A DNA stretch of 17,707 nt from Alphaproteobacteria bacterium (GCA_003450915.1 DMEM01000170.1:1-17707); one strand, 5' to 3'; counted from the stretch's first letter, positions 1 through 6,830 are shown. Notes: generated by a model from the sequence alone, not told the origin. Numbers and translations are program-made.

Positions 1-157
1 CCAACTATAAATTCCATAATAAATATGCGTTTATTGTTTACAATGTGTTGCAAAATAGTTTATAGTTTTATCCAGTGGTTAAACAAAAACTAGAATTCAT
101 AACTATATTTAATATTTAGTTACAGAAGTTCGTATTAAAAATAAGGAATAATAATAA

Positions 158-922
158 ATGGGATTTTTATCAGGTAAAAAAGGTCTGATTGTTGGTATCG
201 CAAATGATCAATCAATTGCTTGGGGTTGTGCAAAACACATGAGAGCAGCAGGTGCAGAAATCGCTGTGACATACTTAAATGAAAAAGCAGATAGATTTGT
301 TCGTCCATTAGCAGAGCAAGTAGAAGCTGCAATTTATGAGCCATTAAATGTTTCAAAGCCAGAAGAGATGGAAGCAGTATTTAAAAAAATTGAAAAAGAA
401 TGGGGCAAGTTAGATTTCGTTATTCACGCGATTGCTTTTGCTAGATTAGAAGATTTACACGGTCGTGTGATTGACTGTTCTGCAGAAGGTTTTGCTGAAT
501 CAATGGATATTTCATGTCACTCATTCTTAAGACTAGCTAAACACGCTGAGCCTTTAATGACAGATGGTGGTTCAATGATTACACTTTCATACTACGGTTC
601 AGAAAAAGTTATTGATAACTATAATGTAATGGGTGTTGCAAAAGCAGCATTAGAAGCTGGTATGAGATATGCAGCTGCAGAATTAGGTCCTAAAGGTATT
701 TCAGTAAACGCTGTTTCACCTGGTCCATTATTAACAAGAGCAGCTTCAGGTATTGCTCACTTTGATGATTTAATGAAATATGCTATTGAAAACTCACCTT
801 CAGGTAAACTAGTAACAATTGATGATGTTGGTCAATACGCAACATTCCTAGTATCTGACGCAGCTCGTCACATTACAGGTAACACATTATTTGTTGACGG
901 TGGTCTACATATCAAGGGGTAA
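158..922 (+). CDS. fabI: Enoyl-[acyl-carrier-protein] reductase (NADH), FabI type
   Basis: Catalyses the last, NADH-dependent reduction of each fatty-acid elongation round in the cytoplasm. The 254-residue product is a short-chain dehydrogenase of usual FabI length. The N-terminal glycine-rich cofactor loop is visible (GLIVGIANDQSIAWG, residues 9-23, with the FabI-style SIAWG). The catalytic pattern is Y145...Y155-x6-K162 within SYYGSEK...NYNVMGVAK, which separates FabI from FabG-type reductases. The AGPI-like loop reads SPGPLLTRAASGI, and the C-terminus ends in FVDGG as in many alphaproteobacterial FabI proteins. The start is ATG at 158, with AAGGAA about 9 bases upstream. It is the only plus-strand gene in the first 6.5 kb and has its own downstream hairpins. 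Family assignment is firm; NADH rather than NADPH preference is inferred from the family. Confidence 0.93.
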   Translation: MGFLSGKKGLIVGIANDQSIAWGCAKHMRAAGAEIAVTYLNEKADRFVRPLAEQVEAAIYEPLNVSKPEEMEAVFKKIEKEWGKLDFVIHAIAFARLEDLHGRVIDCSAEGFAESMDISCHSFLRLAKHAEPLMTDGGSMITLSYYGSEKVIDNYNVMGVAKAALEAGMRYAAAELGPKGISVNAVSPGPLLTRAASGIAHFDDLMKYAIENSPSGKLVTIDDVGQYATFLVSDAARHITGNTLFVDGGLHIKG

Positions 923-934
923 TTAATTGAACTA

Positions 935-992
935 TTTTAGTTTTTTATTTCGTTATGTACAGTGTTGTACACTGTCTTATAAAAAACTAAAA
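935..992. repeat. Nested perfect palindrome after fabI
   Basis: A perfect 14-bp inverted repeat (935-948 with 979-992) encloses a second 6-bp inverted repeat, ACAGTG at 959-964 with CACTGT at 970-975. It begins 13 bases after the fabI stop. The outer stem is almost all A/T and only a short T run follows, so it could be a weak fabI terminator, a 3'-end stabilising hairpin or a palindromic repeat. The sequence does not decide between these. Confidence 0.6.
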
Positions 993-1080
993 TTTTTCTA
1001 ATGAATTTTCATCTTGATATAAAAAATAAAAGACAGCGTTTTTTATTTTTGAAAAGTTCACTCTTTAATACTAAATAAAA

Positions 1081-1106
1081 AACATCAGCACATGCTGGTG
1101 TTTTTT
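1081..1106 (+). terminator. Rho-independent terminator, plus strand
   Basis: A 7-bp stem (CATCAGC at 1083-1089 with GCTGGTG at 1094-1100, one G-U pair) with loop ACAT is followed directly by six T. It lies about 160 bases after the fabI stop, so it ends either a long fabI 3' UTR or a separate short transcript from the 993-1080 interval. I see no coding sequence or convincing promoter in that interval. Confidence 0.75.
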
Positions 1107-1123
1107 GTATTGACCAAAACTAA

Positions 1124-1158
1124 AAAAGCCCTCTAATAAGTTATATTAGGGGGCTTTT
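1124..1158 (-). terminator. Terminator of the 75-residue small gene (possibly bidirectional)
   Basis: A 15-bp stem (1124-1138 with 1144-1158) built on AAAAGCCC and GGGGCTTTT, with a 5-base loop, lies directly after the stop of the minus-strand gene. The flanking A and T runs would let it work in both directions and separate it from fabI transcription. Confidence 0.75.
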
Positions 1159-1160
1159 AT

Positions 1161-1388
1161 TTAGTTGGTTGTTTGCAAGTTTGTGTAATAATCATCTAGT
1201 AATGCCTTCTCTAAACGTTTATTTTCTCGCTCGATTAAAAAGTTAAACTCAGCGAAACCCATAGGCGTTGTATCCATTGGTATTTCTTCTCTAAGAATTT
1301 CAAGAACATCAGATTGTAATTGTTGACTTTCTTGAATTTCCTGAGAAATGAGTCTTTCATCAATTTCGATAGTTTTTATAACACACAT
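1161..1388 (-). CDS. Small uncharacterised protein with PMGFxEFN motif (paralogue 1)
   Basis: I do not recognise a named family. The 75-residue product is acidic and predicted helical, has no signal peptide or membrane segment, and is presumably cytoplasmic. Its core, PMGFAEFNFLI, is followed by a charged helix rich in E, K and R that ends near DDYYTN. The next minus-strand gene upstream encodes a 65-residue protein with the same core (PMGFDEFNKLI) at a similar distance from the C-terminus, so the two are paralogues. The start ATG at 1388 is preceded by GAGGAA at a suitable distance, and a strong hairpin terminator follows the stop, which supports a real expressed gene. Function is unknown. 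Confidence 0.68.
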   Translation of the reverse strand: MCVIKTIEIDERLISQEIQESQQLQSDVLEILREEIPMDTTPMGFAEFNFLIERENKRLEKALLDDYYTNLQTTN

Positions 1389-1570
1389 GATAAATTCCTC
1401 ATTGTATATTCCAAACTAGCCAGTTTTTTTGTGTAGATTGTTTCTTTTGAAAAGTTACTTTATATTTTTTTGATCTGTCTAGTTATAATTGTAATAAAAA
1501 ACAATAATTTCTGACAGGCTGTGTTGTTTGGATGTAACTATTTGTTTTTATTAGTTCTTAAAATTTAAAA

Positions 1571-1595
1571 AGCCCTTCGTGATTCACAAAAGACT
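1571..1595 (-). terminator. Terminator of the 65-residue small gene
   Basis: On the minus strand an 11-bp stem forms between 1585-1595 and 1571-1581 with a 3-base loop. The three C-A mismatches of the plus strand become G-U pairs on the minus strand, which points to minus-strand use. A CTTTTTAAATTT tail follows. Confidence 0.65.
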
Positions 1596-1603
1596 TTGTC
1601 GAT

Positions 1604-1801
1604 TTACAAAGAATAGAAACTGCGATAGGTATTTTCCAAGTCAGCTTCTATTTCTTCTACCGCTTTATCAATCAGTTTGTTAAATTCATCAAAACCCATA
1701 GGCTTTAAATCTTTAATAACTGTAAGATTAATATCTTGCGGTATATCGATATTAACATTGTTAATATCTTCAGGGTTTAGTTCTTCTTTTCCTATCATCA
1801 T
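1604..1801 (-). CDS. Small uncharacterised protein with PMGFxEFN motif (paralogue 2)
   Basis: A 65-residue acidic protein of unknown function, paralogous to the downstream 75-residue protein. The shared part is PMGFDEFNKLI followed by an amphipathic stretch (EEIEADLENTYRSF). An N-terminal extension is open up to 1858, but the better start is the ATG at 1801: GGGAG lies about 7 bases upstream of it and a promoter-like pair lies further upstream, whereas the longer start at 1858 has no ribosome site. No signal peptide or transmembrane segment is visible. A gene-specific promoter and terminator suggest it is transcribed alone rather than with its paralogue. Confidence 0.66.
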   Translation of the reverse strand: MMIGKEELNPEDINNVNIDIPQDINLTVIKDLKPMGFDEFNKLIDKAVEEIEADLENTYRSFYSL

Positions 1802-1860
1802 GATAATCTCCCTGAAATTAAGATGTGATCGGTAGCCCAAAGAACCACTGCGAAACATTA

Positions 1861-1890
1861 GTTATATTTGTACTAACTTATGGGTTGCAA
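1861..1890 (-). promoter_or_regulatory. Putative promoter of the 65-residue small gene
   Basis: On the minus strand, TTGCAA (1890-1885) and TATAAC (1866-1861) are 18 bases apart. This gives a leader of about 50 bases before the ATG at 1801. Such pairs are common by chance in AT-rich DNA. Confidence 0.4.
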
Positions 1891-1922
1891 AGTTAAAAAA
1901 ATACTGACTTTTACCTGTAACA

Positions 1923-1953
1923 AAAAAAGAACCCTTTTTAAGAGTTCTTTTTT
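1923..1953 (-). terminator. Terminator of ppa
   Basis: A 10-bp stem (AAAAAAGAAC at 1923-1932 with GTTCTTTTTT at 1944-1953) lies about 30 bases after the ppa stop. The A and T arms provide a U tract in either direction. Confidence 0.72.
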
Positions 1954-1984
1954 ATCTAAAATATTTATATAAATTTACATGAAA

Positions 1985-2509
1985 TTATTTGTAATTTTTA
2001 ATACCTTGAGTAATAACTTCTTTAGCTTCAGTTGCATTACCCCAACCAGAAACTTTAACCCATTTACCTTCTTCAAGGTCTTTGTAGTGTTTATAGAAGT
2101 GTTCTAGTTGAGCTTTAAATAATTCGTCAACATCATCAATGTCGTTAATTTTAGCAGAACGTCTGTCTAATTTTTCATGTGGTACACAAATAAGTTTTTC
2201 ATCCATACCTGATTCATCTTCAGTTACTAGCATTCCAACTGGTTTACATCTAACAACAGCACCTGGTACTACATCGATATCTGTTAGAACAAAAGCATCA
2301 ACAGGGTCACCGTCGCCACCTAGAGTTTTGTTAATGTAACCATAGTGAGCAGGGAAACTAAGCATTGTTGGAGCGAATCTGTCTACAAGAAGACAGTCCA
2401 TGTCTTTATCTACTTCATATTTCATGTTTGGTGTTTTTGCTGGGTTTTCAACAATTACGTAGATGTCATTAGGTGCATCTTTACCTGCTGGAACTTTATC
2501 AAAAGACAT
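1985..2509 (-). CDS. ppa: Inorganic pyrophosphatase (family I)
   Basis: Hydrolyses pyrophosphate to two phosphates in the cytoplasm, pulling forward biosynthetic reactions that release it. The 174-residue length is that of bacterial family I enzymes. The signature DGDPVDAFVL (residues 66-75) carries the three metal-binding aspartates D66, D68 and D71. The substrate-side segments KYEVDKD (30-36) and SFPAHYGYI (51-59) are also present. The start is ATG at 2509 with AAGGAA upstream. The gene appears to stand alone, with its own promoter-like sequence and terminator. Confidence 0.96.
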   Translation of the reverse strand: MSFDKVPAGKDAPNDIYVIVENPAKTPNMKYEVDKDMDCLLVDRFAPTMLSFPAHYGYINKTLGGDGDPVDAFVLTDIDVVPGAVVRCKPVGMLVTEDESGMDEKLICVPHEKLDRRSAKINDIDDVDELFKAQLEHFYKHYKDLEEGKWVKVSGWGNATEAKEVITQGIKNYK

Positions 2510-2555
2510 AATTTTTATTCCTTATTTAAATTAGTTTATTAATTAATACCCTAAA

Positions 2556-2584
2556 ATAATAGCAAAATAGTTTTATAAAAGCAA
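2556..2584 (-). promoter_or_regulatory. Putative ppa promoter
   Basis: On the minus strand, TTGCTT (2584-2579) and TATTAT (2561-2556) are 17 bases apart, with TGC directly before the -10 box as in extended -10 promoters. The leader would be about 40 bases. Confidence 0.5.
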
Positions 2585-2600
2585 TATATATTACCAATAA

Positions 2601-2630
2601 AAAACAAACTCTAATTTAAGAGTTTGTTTT
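2601..2630 (-). terminator. Terminator of the pilin-like gene
   Basis: A perfect 12-bp stem (AAAACAAACTCT at 2601-2612 with AGAGTTTGTTTT at 2619-2630) with a 6-base loop lies just past the pilin-like gene and just upstream of the ppa promoter. On the minus strand it ends in a run of T. Confidence 0.8.
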
Positions 2631-2635
2631 GTTTT

Positions 2636-3364
2636 CTAGTATTTGTTTGAAGGTCTGTATTTTAATAAAGCATAATAAGCTAAGCTCGAAATGCCTTTAA
2701 AAATTCTAAGATCACCTTCAACATAGTTAACAGAACCATCAACTTTTTTATCAATATCTTCAGCTAATTGTAAGTCTGCAGCACTAGTACCTATATAGAT
2801 TGAGGTCCAAACATAGCAGCCTCCGCTAACTGTTGTTGCTGTACAAGTTGCAGCAGTCCAGCCGGCATCTGTAGGGGCAGACCAAGCTCCATCTCTTGCT
2901 TCATGTAAGCTTAAAGAATATGATTGATAGTTTACTGAATGAGAAGCTTTTGATTCTAAAGGAAGGTAGGGGCCTTTCCAACCTGTTTTTGTGTTTGTTA
3001 TTAGGTCTTCTACTTTTAAGAAGTTTCCAGTTGTAATGTCTAGTTCTTCACCTGTATCTAGGTAATATTGATCATAAGCTTTTCCAAGCTCATTTAGCTG
3101 AGTAATGATTGATATTAATTTAGCTTCTTTAATTGCAGAGTACAGAGCAGCTCCGCTGATTACAGATAATGCTCCAAATATTGCTAAAGCAATTCTAGCA
3201 TCAAGCCCGAACATCGCTCCTTTGGTAGTTTGTAATCTAGTCGCTTGCTGACCTCCGACTAACCTAAAGGTAAGTCTACGGAAGCTCTCTAAAAACAGTC
3301 TCCCAGACTGTTTTCTTAACGTTCGACTTTCAAGCCCAAACATTGCACCTTTTTTTAAATTCAC
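2636..3364 (-). CDS. Type IV pilin-like protein with duplicated, split prepilin leader
   Basis: A probable inner-membrane pilin or pseudopilin-like protein of 242 residues. Residues 49-57 (GAMFGLDAR) lead directly into a hydrophobic helix (about 58-78, IALAIFGALSVISGAALYSA), as in prepilins cut before residue +1 with an acidic residue at +5. The globular part carries YYLDTG and KGPYL motifs plus a CTA...GGC cysteine pair. The same leader (KKGAMFGLE) also occurs at residues 4-12, separated from the helix by about 36 residues of basic inserted sequence with a perfect DNA hairpin. The start is taken as GTG at 3364, because AGGAG lies 8 bases upstream; an ATG at 3400 has no ribosome site. A second gene at 5756-6391 shares the globular pattern. 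No pilus assembly genes are present in the window. Whether the split leader still allows processing is unknown. Confidence 0.7.
   Translation of the reverse strand: MNLKKGAMFGLESRTLRKQSGRLFLESFRRLTFRLVGGQQATRLQTTKGAMFGLDARIALAIFGALSVISGAALYSAIKEAKLISIITQLNELGKAYDQYYLDTGEELDITTGNFLKVEDLITNTKTGWKGPYLPLESKASHSVNYQSYSLSLHEARDGAWSAPTDAGWTAATCTATTVSGGCYVWTSIYIGTSAADLQLAEDIDKKVDGSVNYVEGDLRIFKGISSLAYYALLKYRPSNKY
3235..3364 (-). repeat. Leader duplication and in-frame insert in the pilin-like gene
   Basis: On the minus strand, the stretch encoding KKGAMFGLESR is repeated 129 bases later as TKGAMFGLDAR with several silent or near-silent changes. The sequence between the copies includes a perfect 10-bp hairpin (AAAACAGTCT at 3292-3301, loop CCC, AGACTGTTTT at 3305-3314) that in the sense direction ends in five T, like a terminator. 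The insert is a multiple of three and keeps the frame open. Confidence 0.6.
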
Positions 3365-3531
3365 TTCAAACACTCCTGTTTTTATATATTTTATTAACAT
3401 TTATTATACACTAAGCCCTACAAAAAACAATAGTTTTATAAAAGGTGTTAATTGTTTATTTATTTGATGTTGAAGTGTAGTAAATCTACATGAGAGATAA
3501 AATAAAAAAAGAAGTAATTGTTTTTATAGAA

Positions 3532-5631
3532 CTACCCTGACTGTAATAATTTAGCAGCCTCATAACGTCCAAATAGCTTTTGTAAAAAGACCACTCGAGG
3601 CGATAACCCTTTATTCTCATTAATTGATTTTATCGCTAAATTACGAGCTTCATTAATAAGCTCTTTATCTGCTTGCAAATCTGCAACCTTCGTAATAACA
3701 TGACCAGATTGATGAGTTCCTAGTGTTTCACCAGGACCTCTTAATTCTAAATCTTTTTCAGCAATTAGAAAGCCATCTTCACTTTGACGCATAATATCTA
3801 AACGATCTCGAGCAATTTTGCTTACTTTATTTGTATGAACCAATAAACAGTTAGATTGTAATGAACCACGTCCGACACGTCCTCTTAATTGATGTAATTG
3901 CGCTAACCCGAAACGTTCAGCATGTTCAATTACCATTGTTGTAGCATTAGGCACATCAACGCCAACTTCAATAACTGTTGTTGAAACTAAAATTTTATAC
4001 TTACCATCTTTAAATTCAGACATTACTTGGTCTTTTTCTTTAGGCTTCATCTTACCATGAAGAAGAGCAACATCATTTTCAGAGTAAAGACTTACTAACT
4101 CTTCATATCGTTGAGTTGCCGCCATTAAATCAGACTTTTCTGATTCTTCAACTAATGGGCAAACCCAATAAATTTGCTCGCCTTTATCCATAACTCTATT
4201 TAAAGCATTAGCAATATCAGATATTTTAGAATCTGGCATTACTGTTGTTTTAATTGGAGTTCTGCCTGGTGGTTTTTCTCTAATTATGCTTAAGTCCATA
4301 TCGCCATAAGCAGTTAAACATAAGGTTCTTGGAATTGGTGTAGCAGTCATCACTAAAACATCAGGAGTTCGATCTGCATTTTCAAGATTTAAACTAGTTA
4401 ATTTAAGACGCTGCTTAACTCCAAAACGATGTTGTTCATCGATAACAACCAATGAGGCACTTTTTAATTTAACTGTATCTTGAATTAAAGCATGAGTTCC
4501 AAATACAATTTGAATAGAGCCATCTGCAAGAGCTGCCAAAAGTTCTCTTTTTTCTTTAACTTTCATCTTGCCTTTTAAAAGACCTGTTTTAATGCCTAAA
4601 GGTTCTAAAATATTTTGAGCATTAAGATAGTGTTGAGTTGCTAGAATTTCAGTTGGAGCCATCATACATGCTTGATAACCATTTTCTAAAGCTTGCATCA
4701 TAGCTGCAAAAGCAACTAGAGTTTTACCAGCCCCAACATCACCTTGTACTAGTCGTAACATTGGATGCTCTGATTGTAAATCTTGTTTAATTTCTGCAAT
4801 TACTTTATTTTGATCACCAGTTAAAGCAAATGGTAATGATGAAATTAGCTTACTTTCTAGAGATTCTGAATCAAGTTCAGAATGACGGGGTACTTGATGA
4901 GCAAAGCCTTTTTCAATTTTAGTTCTATTACGTGATTCAATTAAAACAGATTGCCAAGCATATAATTCATCAAAAGCAAGACGTTTTCTAAATACAGAAT
5001 TAATCTCTAAACTTTCAGGAGCTGTTGGATGATGCAATTCTTGTAGTGCCGATTTAAAACTAGGGAAATTATACTTATTTAAAATTTCTTCAGGTAAAAA
5101 CTCGGCCTTTTCAGGCACAAGCGTTAGGGCAAAATCAATTGCCTTAGAAAGCATTTTAGAATTAATTGCCTTAGTTAATGGATAAACAGGCTCTAGCTTT
5201 GCAATTTCGTCAACATTTGCCGATGCTGGGTAAATTTCTGGATGTAACATTTTTTTAGAGGCGAAGTCTTCTTCTAACATTCCTGATAAATACATTTGCT
5301 TACCTTCTGGGAAGCTCTTTTTAATCCAGTTACCAACATTAAAGAATAGCAATTCCATAGTTTCAGCAGACTCATCGGTTACATAAACTTTAAATGGAGA
5401 CCTTGCATTAGCAGGATTTTTAACGCTAGTAACAACAACTTTTAGAGTTTGTAGTTTACCAGCTTCAGCATTTTCAATTGTTGTAAAAGCCCTTCTGTCA
5501 ATAACTGAGTGCGGAATATGAAATAGCAAATCAGCATAAGTAGATCCACAAAGTTTTTTAACTCTGCTTAATAATTTAGGAGGAACGCCTGGTAAGCGAT
5601 CATATTCTTCAAATAGTTTATAATCTGTCAT
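3532..5631 (-). CDS. recG: ATP-dependent DNA helicase RecG
   Basis: A branch-migrating helicase that acts on stalled replication forks and Holliday junctions. The 699-residue length fits RecG. The N-terminal wedge/OB-fold part (about 1-230) is followed by a superfamily 2 motor: Walker A GDVGAGKT (297-304), DEQH box (398-401), TATPIPRT motif III (429-436) and motif VI RGRVGRG (583-589). The C-terminal part, EKDLELRGPGETLGTHQSG, is typical. Residues 250-257 (HSELDSES), between the wedge region and the LPFALTGDQ segment, are extra relative to the E. coli spacing as I recall it and match an arm of a palindromic repeat found elsewhere in the window. The start is ATG at 5631. The gene is divergent from sdhE with a pilin-like gene in between. 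Confidence 0.96.
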   Translation of the reverse strand: MTDYKLFEEYDRLPGVPPKLLSRVKKLCGSTYADLLFHIPHSVIDRRAFTTIENAEAGKLQTLKVVVTSVKNPANARSPFKVYVTDESAETMELLFFNVGNWIKKSFPEGKQMYLSGMLEEDFASKKMLHPEIYPASANVDEIAKLEPVYPLTKAINSKMLSKAIDFALTLVPEKAEFLPEEILNKYNFPSFKSALQELHHPTAPESLEINSVFRKRLAFDELYAWQSVLIESRNRTKIEKGFAHQVPRHSELDSESLESKLISSLPFALTGDQNKVIAEIKQDLQSEHPMLRLVQGDVGAGKTLVAFAAMMQALENGYQACMMAPTEILATQHYLNAQNILEPLGIKTGLLKGKMKVKEKRELLAALADGSIQIVFGTHALIQDTVKLKSASLVVIDEQHRFGVKQRLKLTSLNLENADRTPDVLVMTATPIPRTLCLTAYGDMDLSIIREKPPGRTPIKTTVMPDSKISDIANALNRVMDKGEQIYWVCPLVEESEKSDLMAATQRYEELVSLYSENDVALLHGKMKPKEKDQVMSEFKDGKYKILVSTTVIEVGVDVPNATTMVIEHAERFGLAQLHQLRGRVGRGSLQSNCLLVHTNKVSKIARDRLDIMRQSEDGFLIAEKDLELRGPGETLGTHQSGHVITKVADLQADKELINEARNLAIKSINENKGLSPRVVFLQKLFGRYEAAKLLQSG
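4862..4886 (-). repeat. Palindromic-element arm inserted in frame in recG
   Basis: These 25 bases match 21 of 25 positions of the right arm (10802-10826) of the palindrome between dnaK and dnaJ, in the same orientation. Each copy contains its own 7-bp inverted repeat with a 5-base loop (TTCTGAA/TTCAGAA here, TCCTGAA/TTCAGGA there). In recG it encodes HSELDSES without breaking the frame, in a variable linker ahead of the helicase motor. Confidence 0.65.
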
Positions 5632-5674
5632 TGCTATTTTTTATAATTTCTTTGTTATCATTTTTCTATAAGTA

Positions 5675-5704
5675 ATTATAAGGTAAAACAAGGCATATAA
5701 TCAA
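5675..5704 (-). promoter_or_regulatory. Putative recG promoter
   Basis: On the minus strand, TTGATT (5704-5699) and TATAAT (5680-5675) are 18 bases apart, immediately after the terminator of the upstream pilin-like gene. The leader would be about 35-40 bases. Confidence 0.5.
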
Positions 5705-5708
5705 GTTA

Positions 5709-5737
5709 AAAAAAGACCCGGCTAGCAGGTATTTTTT
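5709..5737 (-). terminator. Terminator of the second pilin-like gene
   Basis: A short GC-containing stem (ACCTG with CGGGT on the minus strand, one G-U pair) is flanked by A and T runs and ends in TCTTTTTTT on the minus strand. It lies about 20 bases past the stop at 5756. Confidence 0.7.
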
Positions 5738-5755
5738 ATATCATTAATAAATTAA

Positions 5756-6391
5756 CTATACTTTATAAGGTAAGCTTTTTTTACAAGCAAATGCTTTTTC
5801 ACCTTTTGAATATCTAATTTTTCCTGTTGTAGCAGATTTTTCAGCATTTCTTTCTAATCTATTTTCAGCATACTCTTTAGACTCTTCTGAAATATTATTA
5901 AAACAGATGTAAACTGCACACTTCTTAGTTTCTGCATTACAAGTATCAGCTTGTGTAAGCTTTGCAGGTTCCCATTCTTTATCTGAATCTAAAGCTAATA
6001 GAATATAATCTCTAGTGCCATCTGTAAGAATTCCTTTTTTAACACTTGTATAGTCTTTTAGATAAGGACCATGCCACATTGGCACTTCCTGCTTATTAGT
6101 TAAGAATGTTGCATCTAAAAGCATTCCTTTTTCATCAATAGAAGCAGGCATAATCCCTGTATCTAAGTATGATTGTGTTAAAGCACTGTCTAACTCTCTA
6201 TATTTTTCGCTAACATTAAATCTTATTCTTTTTTTAGTTTCACCTACCTGAACAGTACGCTCTGCTGTTGAAGCCTTGACATCATCTTCCATACTTTTAA
6301 ACATAACCCCAGAAACCACCAATCCTATAACAAAAGGACCTACTACAATAATTAGTAAAATAACTAGTAAAATTTTAAATATCTTTTTCAT
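5756..6391 (-). CDS. Membrane-anchored pilin-like protein (second copy)
   Basis: A 211-residue protein of unknown function. An N-terminal hydrophobic segment (about residues 4-31, IFKILLVILLIIVVGPFVIG onward) probably anchors it in the inner membrane, with the rest outside the cytoplasm. The globular part parallels the protein at 2636-3364 in order: YLDTG, a TNK...WHGPYL segment, a C-x6-C pair followed by an aromatic/hydrophobic strand, then an acidic helix and a GKIRY end. Unlike that protein it lacks a clear prepilin cleavage motif; its anchor may simply be uncleaved. The start is ATG at 6391, preceded by AGAAAGAAG; the longer open frame to 6421 adds only basic residues and has no ribosome site. 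It lies between recG and sdhE. Confidence 0.62.
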   Translation of the reverse strand: MKKIFKILLVILLIIVVGPFVIGLVVSGVMFKSMEDDVKASTAERTVQVGETKKRIRFNVSEKYRELDSALTQSYLDTGIMPASIDEKGMLLDATFLTNKQEVPMWHGPYLKDYTSVKKGILTDGTRDYILLALDSDKEWEPAKLTQADTCNAETKKCAVYICFNNISEESKEYAENRLERNAEKSATTGKIRYSKGEKAFACKKSLPYKV

Positions 6392-6430
6392 TTTTCTTCT
6401 TTCTTTATATATAAAATACAACCTATATAC

Positions 6431-6458
6431 ATATTATCAAAAAAAACAACAAGTTCAA
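6431..6458 (-). promoter_or_regulatory. Putative promoter of the second pilin-like gene
   Basis: On the minus strand, TTGAAC (6458-6453) and TAATAT (6436-6431) are 16 bases apart, in the short divergent region shared with sdhE. Confidence 0.4.
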
Positions 6459-6492
6459 CACTATTAAATAATTACTACTTTTTAATTATATC

Positions 6493-6501
6493 TGCTATAA
6501 T
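6493..6501 (+). promoter_or_regulatory. Extended -10 promoter of sdhE
   Basis: TGCTATAAT is a consensus extended -10 box about 28 bases before the sdhE start. No good -35 hexamer lies 17 bases upstream, which fits an extended -10 promoter. Confidence 0.5.
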
Positions 6502-6528
6502 ATATTTATCAAAAAAAAGGATATAGTT

Positions 6529-6774
6529 TTGAACAATCAAGCACTAATTAAACAAATCCAATACAAATTCAGACGTGGACTAAAAGAAACAGACATGTTA
6601 TTTGCAAAATTTCAAGAAAAATACTTTGCTTCACTAATGGAACAAGAGTTAGCTGAGCTAAACCTTATTTTAGATAAAACAGATCAGGATTTAATCTATT
6701 TATTTATTGAAAAAAACATATCTAATCCAACTCCTTTAGAGCAAAAATTACTAAATACATTCTCAAGTAAGTAA
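6529..6774 (+). CDS. sdhE: FAD assembly factor SdhE (succinate dehydrogenase assembly factor 2 family)
   Basis: A small cytoplasmic chaperone that promotes covalent attachment of FAD to the flavoprotein subunit of succinate dehydrogenase. The 81-residue product is the usual family length and all-helical in appearance. It carries the family motif R-G-x-x-E at residues 16-20 in FRRGLKETDMLF, followed by a hydrophobic helix and a C-terminal LEQKLLN segment. The start is TTG at 6529, with AAAAAGGATA upstream; no ATG or GTG fits. In Alphaproteobacteria this gene commonly lies divergently next to recG, which agrees with the location here except for the intervening pilin-like gene. Confidence 0.87.
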   Translation: MNNQALIKQIQYKFRRGLKETDMLFAKFQEKYFASLMEQELAELNLILDKTDQDLIYLFIEKNISNPTPLEQKLLNTFSSK

Positions 6775-6785
6775 CCATTTACTTA

Positions 6786-6823
6786 AAATAAGAAACCTCC
6801 TATTTTTAGGAGGTTTCTTATTT
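6786..6823. terminator. Bidirectional terminator between sdhE and the HAD gene
   Basis: A perfect 16-bp stem (6786-6801 with 6808-6823) centred on AAACCTCCT and AGGAGGTTT, with a 6-base loop, lies between convergent genes. It is flanked by A and T runs usable on both strands. Confidence 0.88.
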
Positions 6824-6830
6824 TTATATC

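Noticed and set aside
1..157. Promoter or RNA element upstream of fabI
   Set aside because: Very AT-rich with many weak -10-like boxes and no well-spaced -35 partner; only the ribosome site is convincing.
2345..2542. Plus-strand open frames antisense to ppa
   Set aside because: ppa is complete and conserved on the other strand; these are shadows.
3235..3330. Integron attC site or insertion sequence in the pilin-like gene
   Set aside because: There are no attC core sites in proper order, no transposase and no clear terminal inverted repeats; the repeat is the leader itself.
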